In this document: in pieces, positions 36,995 through 48,588 of the stretch
Layout of the letters: every line of letters begins with the position of its first letter
Numbering within the stretch: the first letter of the stretch is position 1
Assembly (NCBI GenBank): GCA_036873135.1
Contig: JAPTYO010000017.1
Coordinates: 2,480,001-2,544,000, forward strand
DNA from: Clarkia xantiana subsp. parviflora
Lineage: Eukaryota; Streptophyta; Magnoliopsida; Myrtales; Onagraceae
Length of the DNA: 64,000 bases
Direction of reading: 5' to 3'
The notes under the pieces: model-generated
Databases searched by the model: none
What the model was told of the DNA's origin: nothing
The model's input: only the letters and a program-made list of their open reading frames with translations
Translations under genes and position numbers: made by a program

Positions 36995-39900
36995 TTAGAC
37001 ATAGTACTTCTTTAGGTGCTCCCCACTGAAGGTGTTTGTGGAGATATACCCCTCCCCATCCTCGAGGCGGTAAGCATTTGCGTAGGGAACCGACGCTATC
37101 TTGTATGGTCCTTCCCATTTTGGAGATAATTTTCTGACTTGGTCTAAGTGTGAGAATTCGTTCTTTCTGAGCACAAGTTCCCCTACGTGGAATTGCCTTT
37201 CCTTGACTTGGCGGTTGTAGTATCTTGCTGATACAAGGCGCATTCGTGCCTGTGCCTCTTCTGAATTCCATCTCTTATCCTCCACCATGTCTAAGTCTAA
37301 AAGCCTTGCTTTGTTGTTCTCATGCTCTTCAAAGTACGTGGTCCTTAGGGATGATACTGCCATTTCTGCTGGCGCTACCGCTTCAGTCCCGTACACTAGG
37401 CCAAATGGCGTTTCTCCTGTGGATATCTTTGGTGTTGTCCGCACTGCCCATAGAACATTTTCCAGCTCATCTACCCAACTTCCCTTGGTAGCGTGGAGTC
37501 GTTTCTTTAGGCCATCTAGCACTATTTTGTTTGCTGACTCTACCTGTCCGTTTGTCTGAGGGTGCTTTACTGATGCGAAACGGTGGTCTATATTCAGTCT
37601 TTCGCAATACCACTGCAGTTTCTTGCTCTTGAACTGTGGGCCATTGTCACTTATTATTGCTTTTGGCACTCCGTACCTTGAGACAATGTGAGATTGGATG
37701 AAATTGACGACTTGGTCGTCTGTTGTCTTCCCCATTGCCTTTGCTTCTATCCACTTGGAGAAGTAGTCTATTGCTACAATTATGCAAGTCTTCTGACCTT
37801 TTGTTCTCGGTAGGGGGCCTATCAGATCTATCCCCCATTGTGCGAATGGCCAGGCTCCTGAGATGGAGCTTAGCTTTGCTGCTGGGGCTGTTATATTCCT
37901 AGAGTATCTTTGGCAATGATCACATTTTTGTACCAAGTCTGCTACTTCTTTACTCATTGATGGCCAATAGTATCCTAGGTTGTAGACCTTTCGGCTTATA
38001 GATCGTGCTCCCTCATGGCATCCCGCATCTCCCTCATGGAGTTCTGCAAGCACTCTCTCTGTTTCTGGGTATGTTATGCATTTGAGGAAAGGCGTGGAGT
38101 ACCCTTTCTTGTAGAGTTCATTGTCCATCACTGCGTAATTCCTAGCCATCCTTTCAATCTTGACTGCCTCCACCTTATCCTTTGGGAGCTTTCCTTCCAT
38201 GATGTATTGACGCATTGGGGTCATCCAGGCTTCTGCTTCATCTATTACTAGAACCTCCATTTGTTCTATCACTGATTGCATTCTTTGTTCTACAAAGTGA
38301 ACCTCTTTGCCTGCTTCTACCCCTAGAGCTAGTTTACTTAAGGCGCCTGCCTCTTGGTTTTGTTCTCTTGGGACTGACTCAATGTCGAAGCTTTGGAAGC
38401 TCTTTATTAGGTCTCTGGCCTGCTGCAAGTATTTCTGCATGTTTTCGGACTTTGCAGTGTATATTCCTTTCAGTTGATTGACAACTAGTTGAGAATCGCA
38501 CTTGACTCTTAGATGCTTTGCCCCTACTCCTTTGGCTATTCTCAGGCCAGTTATCAGTGCTTCGTACTCAGCCTCATTGTTTGTTGCCTTAAAGGTGAGC
38601 GCCATGGCATAGCGCATAGGTGTATCGCTGTTTGGTGGGTATAGTAAGAGGCCTGCCCCTGAACCTCCTCCGTTGGATGACCCATCGGTATGCATCTCCC
38701 ATAATTCTTCTGGTTGTTTCTCCTGACTACTACTTGCCTCGCTTGTAGTTCTGACTTCTCCCAAGTCTTCGTCTGGATTGATTCCGGTGAATTCGGCAAT
38801 AAAATCTGCTAGAGCCTGTCCCTTTATGGCTGTTCTTGGGGCAAAATGAATACGAAACTCACTTAGCTCAATTGCCCATTTGGTCAGTCTTCCCGATGTG
38901 TCTGGTCTCTGGAGGAGGTGTTTCAATGGCTGGTCTGTGAGGACTGTTACTTCATGCCCATGAAAATACGGTCTCAACTTTCTTGCTGATATAATCAGTG
39001 CATAGAGGTACTTTTCTATTGGCAAGTAGTTGATCTCGTACTTTGCCAATGTTTTGCTTACGAAGTATACCGGCAATTGTGCCGCGTTTTCTTCTTTAAT
39101 TAGCACTGAGCTTACTGCCACGTTGCTTACGGAGATATAGAGGTAGAGGGGCTCCCCTGGTGTAGGCTTTGCTAAGGGTGGTAGTGTCTTTAGATGTTGT
39201 TTGAGTTGCTGGAAGGCCTCCTCACATCTTGGTGTCCATTCGAATTTCTTGTTTGCCCTTAGTACCTCAAAGAAGGGTAATGCCTTGTCTCCTATTTTGG
39301 ATAGGAATCTGTTAAGGGCTGCCAACCTCCCATTCAGTCGTTGAACCTCTTTGTGTTTCGTAGGTGACTGCATTTCGTCGATTGCCTGGAGTTTTTCGGG
39401 GTTTACCTCTATGCCTCGCTGGCTTACCATGAAGCCTAAAAATTTCCCTGATTGCACCCCAAATGCGCATTTTTTCGGGTTTAGGCGGACTTGGTATTGC
39501 CTCATCCTCTCAAACGTTGAGCGAAGATTCTCCACATGGTCTTTCTTCTCTTATGATTTGACGATCATGTCATCCACATATGCCTCCATTGTCTTTCCTA
39601 TCATGTCCCCGAAGATTTTGTTGACCATTCTTTGGTATGTTGCTCCAGCATTTATGAGTCCGAAAGGCATCACCGTGTAATGGTATATCTCGCTATCAGC
39701 ATAGAATGCTGTGTGAGGGGCGTCCTCAGGGGCCATTTTTATCTGGTTATATCCTGAGTATGCATCCATGAAGCTCATTAGTTGGTGACCTGATGTTGCA
39801 TCCACTAACTGATCTATTCTTGGTAGCGGATATGAGTCCTTAGGGCATGCTTTGTTTAGGTCACGATAGTCGATACACATTCTCCAACTTCCCCCCGGCT

Positions 39901-41185
39901 TCTTTACCAGTACTGGGTTTGCCACCCATGTCTGGAATCTGATTTCCTTGATGAACTTTGCCTTCAGTAGCTTTTCTACTTCTTCTTGGATAGCTATCTT
40001 TTTGCTTCCTCCCATTGGTCTCACCTTCCGTGTTGTTGGTCGCGTTGCCGCGTCTATATTGATCATGTGTGAGATTACTTCTTCTGATATTCCTGGCATA
40101 TCGCTTGGTGACCAGGCGAACAGATCCTTGTATTCCCTTAGTAAAGCTACTAAGTGGTTTTCCTCTTCCTGAGATAAGGCAGTCCCGATTTTGGCCTTCC
40201 TATCGGGTTCTTCTATGAGTATCTCTTTTAGTTCCTCCATGGGGGCTGGTCTTCCATGATCTTCTCTTGGGTCCTCATCTATTAGTAGGACCTCTCTTGT
40301 TTTCTTCCTCTTGCCTAGTGCTATCCTTGCACATTTCCTTGCTACCTTCTGGTTACCTTTTACTTCCCCTATTCCTTGGCCTGTGGGGAATTTCATTTTC
40401 TGATGTAGGGTTGATGGTACCATACCCCACTTGTTGATTGTAGTGGTACCCAGGACTCCATTGTATTCCTCCATTTCTTCTGTGATGAAGAAAGGGACAT
40501 CAATCTTTAGCTGCCTCTGGCCTGTACCCAGTGTCACAGGTAGTGTGACTGCCCCCAGTGGGTATGTTGGCTTTCCTGAAAATCCCACCAAGGGGGAGTG
40601 AACCTGTTTTATGCTACTTGGCCTTACTCCTAGTATGTTGAGGACTTTCTTGCTAATGATGTTGGGTGAGCTTCCACTGTCTACTAGGATTCTTCCAATG
40701 TCCATATCAGTGATCTTCATTGTTATGACCAGGGCATCCTTGTTGTCTGGTAACACATGCTCCATGTCTCTTCTTGAAAATTCTATTATGTCTTCTCTCT
40801 TTCCTTCTGCTTGTTCTTCCTTTGGCTTAGGGTCCCCTAACTCTGCCATATATGCTTCTCTGGCATTCGCTGACTCTCCTCCAGCTCCATAACCTCCATG
40901 GATGACATATACGCTTGCCGTGTGCTGGGATGGCATTCCCTGTTGTTCTCTTTCTCTCTGTGGCCTTCTTGCCAGGGGGGTTGAGGCTGTGGAGGACTCA
41001 GCCCCAGCTGGGCGTGAGGGTCCTCCCTCCTGGTTGTTCTGTTGAGGAGGCTGTGGGATTCCTTGTGGTTCTGGTTGCATTGACTGCTTTCCAGGGTTAG
41101 GCTGCCTTCCTGGGGGTATAGGTTCTCTCCTTCGTCCGTTGCCCCCAGGTGGGCGGTGGTGCCTAGACACCCTACTGTTCGTCAT
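36995..41185 (-). pseudogene. T3 gag(truncated)-pro-pol, single stop codon
   Basis: Minus-strand frame from ATG 41185 to 36995, broken only by TAA at 39553-39551 just after YVDDMIVKS. Only about 94 residues (Pro/Gln-rich) precede the conserved VIHGG, against several hundred in T2, so capsid and zinc-knuckle segments are missing. Then protease (VDSGSS), RT (MDAYSGYNQIK, YVDD), a first RNase H, a second RNase H (MHTDGSSNG...), integrase with H-H-C-C (CDHC), IDLIGP, ISDNG and NGQVESANK, and a C-terminal chromo-like tail (SPKWEGPYKI). The enzyme part is otherwise full length, in line with the near-identical LTRs. Confidence 0.9.
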
Positions 41186-41217
41186 TGCTCGTGTTATAGC
41201 CAGGCTTTCTGTCCGAA

Positions 41218-41236
41218 GCCCACTGACGGCGCCAAG
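41218..41236 (-). other. T3 primer binding site
   Basis: The minus strand reads CTTGGCGCCGTCAGTGGGC next to the 5' LTR, the same type as in T2 with small changes. Confidence 0.75.
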
Positions 41237-42088
41237 TGTTAGGTTCCGGGATTTGGGTCAACGGGTGGTCGGCTCAAATCTCGTTCCTCACTGGAGGGGT
41301 GGATGATCTGGTACTCTCGGGTTGCCTCGTCTTAGTTTGCGTCCTTCCTTCTGTCGCTTCTCTTCTCCTTGCGCCCTGTAGAAGGGGCAGTACCAGACAC
41401 AGAGAGGGGGGGGGTGGTGCCTGGTGAACCCTCTCCGATGCCTAAGTCAGTATCGTTTTTAGAGAGATAAAGCTAGAGAGATGCCAGAGCAAAATAATCC
41501 AAATTGCCAAGATGTTCCAATGAATTATGAAGGAGGGGTATTTATAGGCAACGGTGTCATTAAGGCGACTTAATGACATCGTTAACCTTTAAACACAGTT
41601 AATTAACCTTTAAACACATAATTAAGACTTTAGGATACGGAGAAGGTAGGTGGAGTGAACCGAGTATGGGAGTCCAAAGGTGGTGCCGGGGCCTTTGGGG
41701 GGAAGAGAAATCCGACCCCCAAGGGTAGGGGTTGGGTGAGGGCACCCAACCCCTCCTAGGGAGGATGGGGTTGGCCAACCCCATCCCTCCTAGGAGAGAT
41801 CGGGTTGGCCGACCCGATCTCTCCTAGGAGAGATCGGGTTGGTCCACCCGATCTTCCCTAGGGGAGATCGGGTTGGCTGACCCGATCTCCCTTAGGGGAG
41901 GTCGGGTGTGGCCACCCAACCTCACCTAGGTGAGTTTACCTTGGCCGGACGAGCGCTTCGGCCTCGTCCGAGCCGTTGATGTTCTCGCGAAGTGTTTGGG
42001 TTGAAGTTTCGATTTACAATTATTAACGGGATGATAAAAATACAACGGTTCAGAAGTCAACGGGTTCAAATTGAGCGTATATCCATCA
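41237..42088 (-). repeat. T3 5' LTR
   Basis: 852 bases, near-identical to 32138-32987. It includes its own copy of the 34-base palindrome array at about 41726-41934. Confidence 0.9.
41726..41934. repeat. Array of 34-base palindromic units in the T3 5' LTR
   Basis: Same number and order of units as in the 3' LTR. No unit has been gained or lost since insertion. Confidence 0.85.
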
Positions 42089-42796
42089 GTGAAGACCCCA
42101 AGAACCTGGCAGAGCGTGAACAGATGAAGGGTGCAGAGTATTTAAGCATGATCGGTGGTTTGATGTACGCCATGCAATGCACCCGTCCGGATATCTGTCA
42201 CGCCGTGGGCCTAGTAGCACTTTCCAATCAGATCCTGGCTATCAACATTTAAAGGCTGTAAAACGAATTATTCGTTATCTGAAAGATATTGCCGCCTATG
42301 CTTTGTACTATGAGGGCGTGAAGTTAGAAATGACCGGTTATAGTGACGCCGACCATGGTGGCGATCCAGATGATCGTAAGTCCACCACAGGAGGAGTGTT
42401 TCTCCTTGTTAATATCGCCATTTCATGGACGAGCAAGAAGCAAACCTGTGTCGCGCTGTCCACCATTCAGAATTCATTGCCCTCTCCAAGAACGCACAGA
42501 AGCGGTCTGGCTGAAAAGGATTCCTACTGCGCAGCTTTGGTGATGTCGGGAGTAAACCTGTGAAGGTGTTCTCTGACAGTCAGGCAGCCATTGCGCCAGT
42601 AAAGAATCTGAAGAACCATAGTAGGACCAGACACATTGATGTGAAATATTTTTATGCTAAATCTATGGTAGAAGACAATATAATTACTATGGAATATTTG
42701 TCCACTGATAACATGATTGCAGACCCATTAACTAAACCACTACGTAGGGAGATATTCGAAAAGCATGTAAAACTCCTTGGATTGCGTAGAGTTTAG
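42089..42796 (+). pseudogene. Cop1 RNase H end of pol
   Basis: Continues Cop1 after T3: MYAMQCTRPDICHAVG, then YSDADHGGD and SDSQAAIAPVKN, HIDVKYFYAKSMVED and ADPLTKPLRREIFEKH, the standard copia RNase H landmarks. There are frame changes at about 42235 and 42480-42560. It ends TAG near 42794. Confidence 0.85.
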
Positions 42797-43607
42797 TAGT
42801 GGCATGTATCTGTGATAACATTTTGATATTAGAAAGTTACATTTTGTAAGCAAAAGAATTGCAACTGAGTTTATGATCAGTCGATGTGATTAACTTTGTT
42901 CGCCATTAATCCACATTCTGGGCCAGATGAGAATCTGCGATAGCATGATTTGACATGTACCATCCCTTTGAACTTAAAAGTTCAGGTATGCTATCGACGC
43001 ATGCTTCATACTACGCATGCCACGGGTCACAACTCGGTTGTGCTAGGAAAGAATCCTCGTGATTCTGGCGGGCGTAAACTTCTTCACCTCGAGCTTGTGA
43101 TTGATCCCGGGAGCCTTAAGAAGAGGCACCTAAAGTATCCTCACGAACTCATAACTCATATCTAATGTCAGGCTCAATGTTCGCTTCCAGGCGTACGAGC
43201 GTAGTGCTGAACAAAAAGGCCCAGTGACCACGTCTTTGGAAACTGGTTGGGTTTGACTAAGGATATGAGCAATGGGGATGGTCAAGTTCACCTGTAATTC
43301 ACCGACTCTTGTATTCACTAAGGTGGCCACCAACCGAATATTAGTTGAAGGTTGTGAATACTTGTAGGGATGCCTTGGAGAAGTGCTTCTATGAGGAAAC
43401 TAGGCAAACGGAGAATTATCAGTTTACCTAGGATACAGCGCGACACTATATAAATGTTGTTTAAAACAGGTTGATTGGAGAAAAGGGAATCAACGTTCCG
43501 CGGGCGCTACAACACTCCTAACAGATGAGTAGCACGATGCCCGTCGTGTCCGCCGGTCGCACGGAAAACCTTGTATGAACTATTCGGAAGCAAAGGACTA
43601 GATCGAA
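42797..43607 (+). other. Cop1 3' non-coding region, no LTR found
   Basis: No similarity to 8793-9493 could be seen on this strand, so the 3' LTR is missing or unrecognisable. No gene seen. Confidence 0.5.
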
Positions 43608-46221
43608 GGAGTGACAGCCGCTTTTAATTGGATATCAAGAAAAATAAATAGAGTGCTCATGTAAATTTCGTGAGAGCAGTAAAATGGTCACAGTTGTCCC
43701 TAAATCAACTTCAAATAAAAAGGGTCTCAGTCTTCCCTAAAACGACTACAAAGAAAGGGCCACCGCCACCCTTCAAATGGCTACAGATAAAGAGCGCTCC
43801 CACAACATAAAAAACGGGAAATAAGTGAAAGGGCCACAGCCAGCCTCCAAATGGCTACAGATAAAAGAGTGACCCCGCGAACCCTTTGAGGGCGGGAGAA
43901 TAAAAAAGGGCCACAGCCACCCTTAAAATGGCTACAGATAAAGAGCGATTCCGCGAACCCTGTGAGGGCGGGAGAATAAAAAAGGGGCCAGAGCCACCCT
44001 TAAATTGGCTACACAAGAAGAGTGATCCCGCGAACCCGGTGAGGGTGGGAAAATAAAAGAAAGGGACACAGTCGTCCCTCTAAACGGCTACAATCAAAAG
44101 AGCGCTCCCGGAACATCGATGGCGGATATTTAGTGAAAGGGCCACAACCACCCTCAAAATGCTTACGTACAAAGAGTGTCTCCAGTATCAGAGACGGGGA
44201 AATAAAGGGCCACAGCCACCCTCCAAATGGCTACAAATCAAAAGAGCTCCCACAACATTGAAGATGGGAAGAAAGGGTCTCCGCCACCCTCCAAACGGCT
44301 ACAAATTAGAGGTGCTCCCGCAACTTCGAAGGCGGAAAGAACGGGCCACAGTCAACCCGAAATTGGCTACTAAAAAAGAAGAGCTTCCGCAACGGAGGAT
44401 GCGGTAAACAATAAAGTGCGGGGCAAACCTTTTAATCGGCTACCAAATAAAGAGTGCTTCCGCTAGGTTGAAAACCCGAAAGGGCGGCATAGGCAAAATT
44501 AGGAAATGAGAGGCATGGTGGCAAATTCCGAAATTGCAATCATGGCAAAAGAAGATAAAATAAAAAACCTAGGGGCACGGTTGGAAATCTCTCAATCGAC
44601 TGTGGCAAAATGAGGGAATAAGAGAAAAATTCTCAAAAAAAAAAAAAGGAAAGATCCCGTTAAGTTGTCGCACCATCTGAAATTTAGGCAAAAATTAGGG
44701 ACAAACATTCGTGTGCCCATGTATTGTCACGGGACAGCGAATCCCAAAGTCAACTTCACGATAAGCGAGACGGTTACAGTCTTCTCTCGTAGGTCGCATT
44801 TCAAGGATGAGTAGGACTATTACAGTCTGTTCCTATGAGTCAACTTCACGGCAAGCGGGACAATTACAGTCAGCTCTCGCGAGTCACCATTCAAGGATGA
44901 GTAGAACTGTTACAGTATGTTCCTACGCGTCAACTTCACGGCAAGCGGGACGGTTACAGTCTGCTGTTGCGAGTCACCATTCAAGGATGAGTAGGACTGT
45001 TGCAGTCCGTTCCTACGAGTCAATTTCACGGCAAACGTAACAGTTACAGTCTTCTCTCGTAAGTCACCATTCAAGGATGAGTAGGACTGTTATAGTCTGT
45101 TCCTACAAGTCACAAACCGATGATCAATATCTGTAGTTTTCCAGCTTTCTGAGAGTCACAACCTGACGAACGAAGCCTTGGTGTTCAAGCCTTCGCAAGT
45201 CACGCCACTAGAGGAACTTCTCCAACATATGCCACTAGAGCCACTTCTCCAACGATGCTGCGCTGTCCTAGATATGTTAGTCATCACATTTATCCCTTCG
45301 ACGGTGTTGCACTGCCCCAGGTATGCTAGCCACCACAAACGGTGTTGCGCTGTCACAGATATGCTAGTAACTATAAAGATGCTGCGTTGTTCCAGATATG
45401 CTAGTCATCACATCTACCATTTTTAATGGTGTTGCGCTGCCGTAAGTATGCTAGTCACTACCGACAATCAGGATCTGAAGTTTTCCAGCTTTCTGAGAGT
45501 CACCCTCGATGAACGAAGCCTTAGTATTCAGCTTTCGCAAGTCACGCCACTTGAGGCACTTCTCCAACGAACACCACTAGAGGCTCTTCTCCAACGGACC
45601 CCACTAGAGGCACATCTTCGACAGACACCACTAGAGGCTCTTCTCCAACATACGCCACTGGAGGCTTTTCCTTATCGCTCGCCACTAGAGGCATCATCGA
45701 TTAAGGTTTTAATTTATTGCACGCCACTAGAGGCTTTTCCTTGTCGATCGCCACTGGAGGCATCGTCGATTGAGGTTTTACTTTACTGCATGCCACTGGA
45801 GGCTTTTCTTTTCCGTACGCCAATGAAGGCTTTTCGTTACTGCATGCCTCTAGAGGCTTTCTTTACTGCACCGCCAACGGAGGCACCGCCGACTGAGGCT
45901 TTTCGTTACTGCACGCCACTGGAGGCTTTACTTTTACGCACCGCCAACGAAAGTGACGTCAACAGGGGCACCACCGACCGAGGCTTTACTTTTCCGCACG
46001 GCCACTGGAGGCTCTTATTTACCGCACTGCCGCTGGAGGCTCTACAATCCGCACTACCAATAGAGGTTTTCTTTCGCACCGTCAGAAATAAGCCAAGAGT
46101 TCCCTTGAAGATTCGAAGACTCAAAAGAAGATATATTTCCCAACCAAAGTTAGTGTTTATTCGTCTTTGGACAAATCCCCTCGAACATGTTCTTCGGGAA
46201 TAAACCCAAAGAGGGGCGAGC
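43608..46221 (+). other. O-A 3' internal region with three tandem blocks
   Basis: Same order as O-B. Block I (about 43640-44480) has GGGCCACAGCCACCC units. Block II (44740-45115) has about 90-base GTTACAGTCTGTTCCTA units. Block III (about 45190-46080) has CGCCACTAGAGGC units. An extra set of GTTGCGCTGTC/TATGCTAGTCA units lies at 45250-45460 and is absent from O-B. The polypurine tract AAAGAGGGGCGAG is at 46208-46220. No coding domain. Confidence 0.75.
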
Positions 46222-46611
46222 TGTAAACACCTAATTTTGGTCTGCACGTGGCACGTTCAAAATGTCATATGTGACGCGTTAAAAAAAGGAATTATTTAAA
46301 TATGGAAGGTCGCGAAGTTTCTAAAGATATGAGTGACTTAAAATAGGATAGTCTATATGCATTAATCATTGTAAAATATTCATCAAATATATTATGTGTA
46401 TTTATGGTGAAAGACATAAATATATATGTTAATTTTCGCAATGTTAAATGCATATAATTTTCAGATAAAAAAATATTGCCATTTCGTCTTCTAGTGAAAT
46501 AAATTTTTTTTTTCTGTTGTTGCTGCAGCCCCTCTTTCCGCCACTCCGGCCGGTGGCCATCCCGCCGGGCCGCCCAGCTTCGGCTATCCACCTCCGGTGT
46601 CGCCGACCTCC

Positions 46612-46694
<83 letters not shown>

Positions 46695-47606
46695 CCTCCC
46701 TCCCTCTCTCTCTCTCTCTGTCTCTCGTTAATCACTACAGCAGCCGGCGCTGACCGCGTCTGAGCTCCGCTGCACCGTCCCTCGCACCGCCGGTCACCAC
46801 TCCTCCGCTGCGCCCGCTCGTCGTACCGCTGCGGTTGCTCCAGACCCGGCTTCCCCAGCTCCGCCCTCACAACCCTTGCCCGTCCATAGCTTCCCACCCG
46901 TTCCGTCCGCCCTTTCCTCTGTCGTTCCCCTGCCAAAAAAGCTGAGTGTCCCCTTTGCTGGCTGTTGCCGGTTCCCTCCGACGTCCTTCCAACAAGGTAA
47001 TTCCCGTCTCCTTCTTGTTTTTGTTTTTTTTCTTTTAATTTTAGTATTATTTTAGTATTTATTATATTCTGTTTTTACTTATATTATTGTATTATATTTA
47101 ATTAGTGGTTTAGATGTAATTTGATTAAATTAGGTACCATGTTTAATTGCTTAAGTATGAATTTATGTTGAATAATATAGTAGGTTGTTATAGACCTAAG
47201 CATGTAATAAGTTTTTTAGTATCCTAGATTTCATTTTTACTAGGATTTATAGTTTACAATTAATTTCTAGATTTATGATTATAGTTGACAATATTTTGCT
47301 TATAATAAATTTAATTAAATCCTGACATTGTTAGATTAATCGGATATAACATATATAAAAAATAAAGTTGGTAAATAAGTGAATTGAGTACCGAAAGGGC
47401 GTAGTTAAAATTTATATTTTTAATTTGTAATAGCTCCCCCGAACTCGAATTTTTTATCGTAGACCGATTTTAAATCTAGGTGTTTAATTTATTATTCGCT
47501 TTGGTAATTTAGGATTCTAGTTAGCCTTAATTAACTAGTGGCGACTCTTTTCTAAATCGACGTTTTCAAGACGTAAATCGCCTTAGGTCAGATTTTAGGT
47601 CTGACA
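46222..47606 (+). repeat. O-A 3' LTR, TATA region deleted, (CT)n expanded
   Basis: 1385 bases, TGTAAACACC to TCTGACA. It lacks about 110 bases found at 5270-5380 of the 5' LTR, including CTATAAATAG. The (CT)n tract is about 115 bases (46612-46726) against about 26 in the 5' LTR. Confidence 0.85.
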
Positions 47607-47916
47607 AAATCCAATAAAAAGGAGACACGAATCAAAGGACATAGTACAAAGGCTAAGTAAAACTAGACCAAGGCTCGTAATTCTTACCCTTATACAATAT
47701 CTCTATATGACGTGAATTTGCTTAAGCTAACAAAAGCATTTTTACATATACATCTAGCTTCTCCGGACAGGGGGCAAGGAAAATCGCGACGCTTCTCGAG
47801 CACTCGGTAAAGGTCGGGATCGTCATAAAGGTACATCTCAGAACTCGCTTGGGCAATACTCCGAAGAAATAGAGTCAAGTAAACATTGAACCGTTTCTTG
47901 ACTCGGGGGAAAATTT
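47607..47916 (+). other. Remnant upstream of the INV left LTR
   Basis: Ends in a polypurine-like ACTCGGGGGAAAA before the LTR, so this is the 3' internal end of a plus-oriented Tat element. A short minus-strand open frame (47690-47878) could be the end of its antisense ORF, but there is no recognised motif. Confidence 0.4.
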
Positions 47917-48588
47917 TGGATATACGCCCAAGCTATCATAATTTGGGCCCTATAATTAGGCCACGATCGATTATAATTCGACACATGAAAAAACGAATAC
48001 CCGAAGCCCAACACTTAGGCCCAAAAACACCCCGAGTGGCGAAACCCACTCGGAAGACCCCGAGGGGAAAAAACCCCTCGGAGGTAACCCGAGCAAGGTG
48101 GCTTTAGGGATACTTACCCGGGTATCCCACTTTACCCGGTCAAGTTTTACTCATCTGGACCCCTACCCCCGGACGTATTTCACTAGGGGCTCGCCCTTGG
48201 AGGCCATTCTTGAACAGTTAATCAAATTAAGCTCACCTACAGTCGAACCGAGGTCAAATACACTATATTTACGGTCAATACCAATTTATATTACAAAATT
48301 GCCACAACCGGACCTGAAAAGCACTGGAACCATGGCGGTTCAATAGGAACTCTATAAATAGAATTATCCTCTTATCATTTGAAGGTAGTCAATCTCTCAG
48401 TAAGCTCACTTTACCTCTCTAAAACTTATACTCATTTAAGCATCCTAGTGGGCATACCGGGAAACCCTCGGTGCCCATTTGTTGGTACCAGAGAGAAAAT
48501 GAGCGGGAATACGAGAAGAGGAAGCCCACGAAGAACGAGAATACGAAAGAAGAAGCCCATGAAGAGGCCCTTGTGCAAACTCTATGCA
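47917..48588 (+). repeat. INV left LTR, plus orientation
   Basis: Starts TGGATATACGCCCA. TATA box CTATAAATAG at about 48351, motif CTCATTTAAGCATC at about 48431, end near 48580-48588. It matches the right LTR (50652-51307) read on the other strand, with moderate divergence. Confidence 0.75.

Larger units (their letters stand above)
32138..42088 (-). mobile_element. T3: Tat-type gypsy element, minus strand, gag-deleted
   Basis: LTRs 41237-42088 (5') and 32138-32987 (3') differ at only about seven sites by eye, making it the youngest element here. The flanks GTGAC (32133-32137) and GTGAA (42089-42093) form the target duplication, and the Cop1 reading frame shows GTGAA was original. On the minus strand: primer site, truncated gag, pro-pol with one stop, tandem repeats, antisense (plus-strand) ORF with three exons, polypurine tract, LTR. 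Confidence 0.92.
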
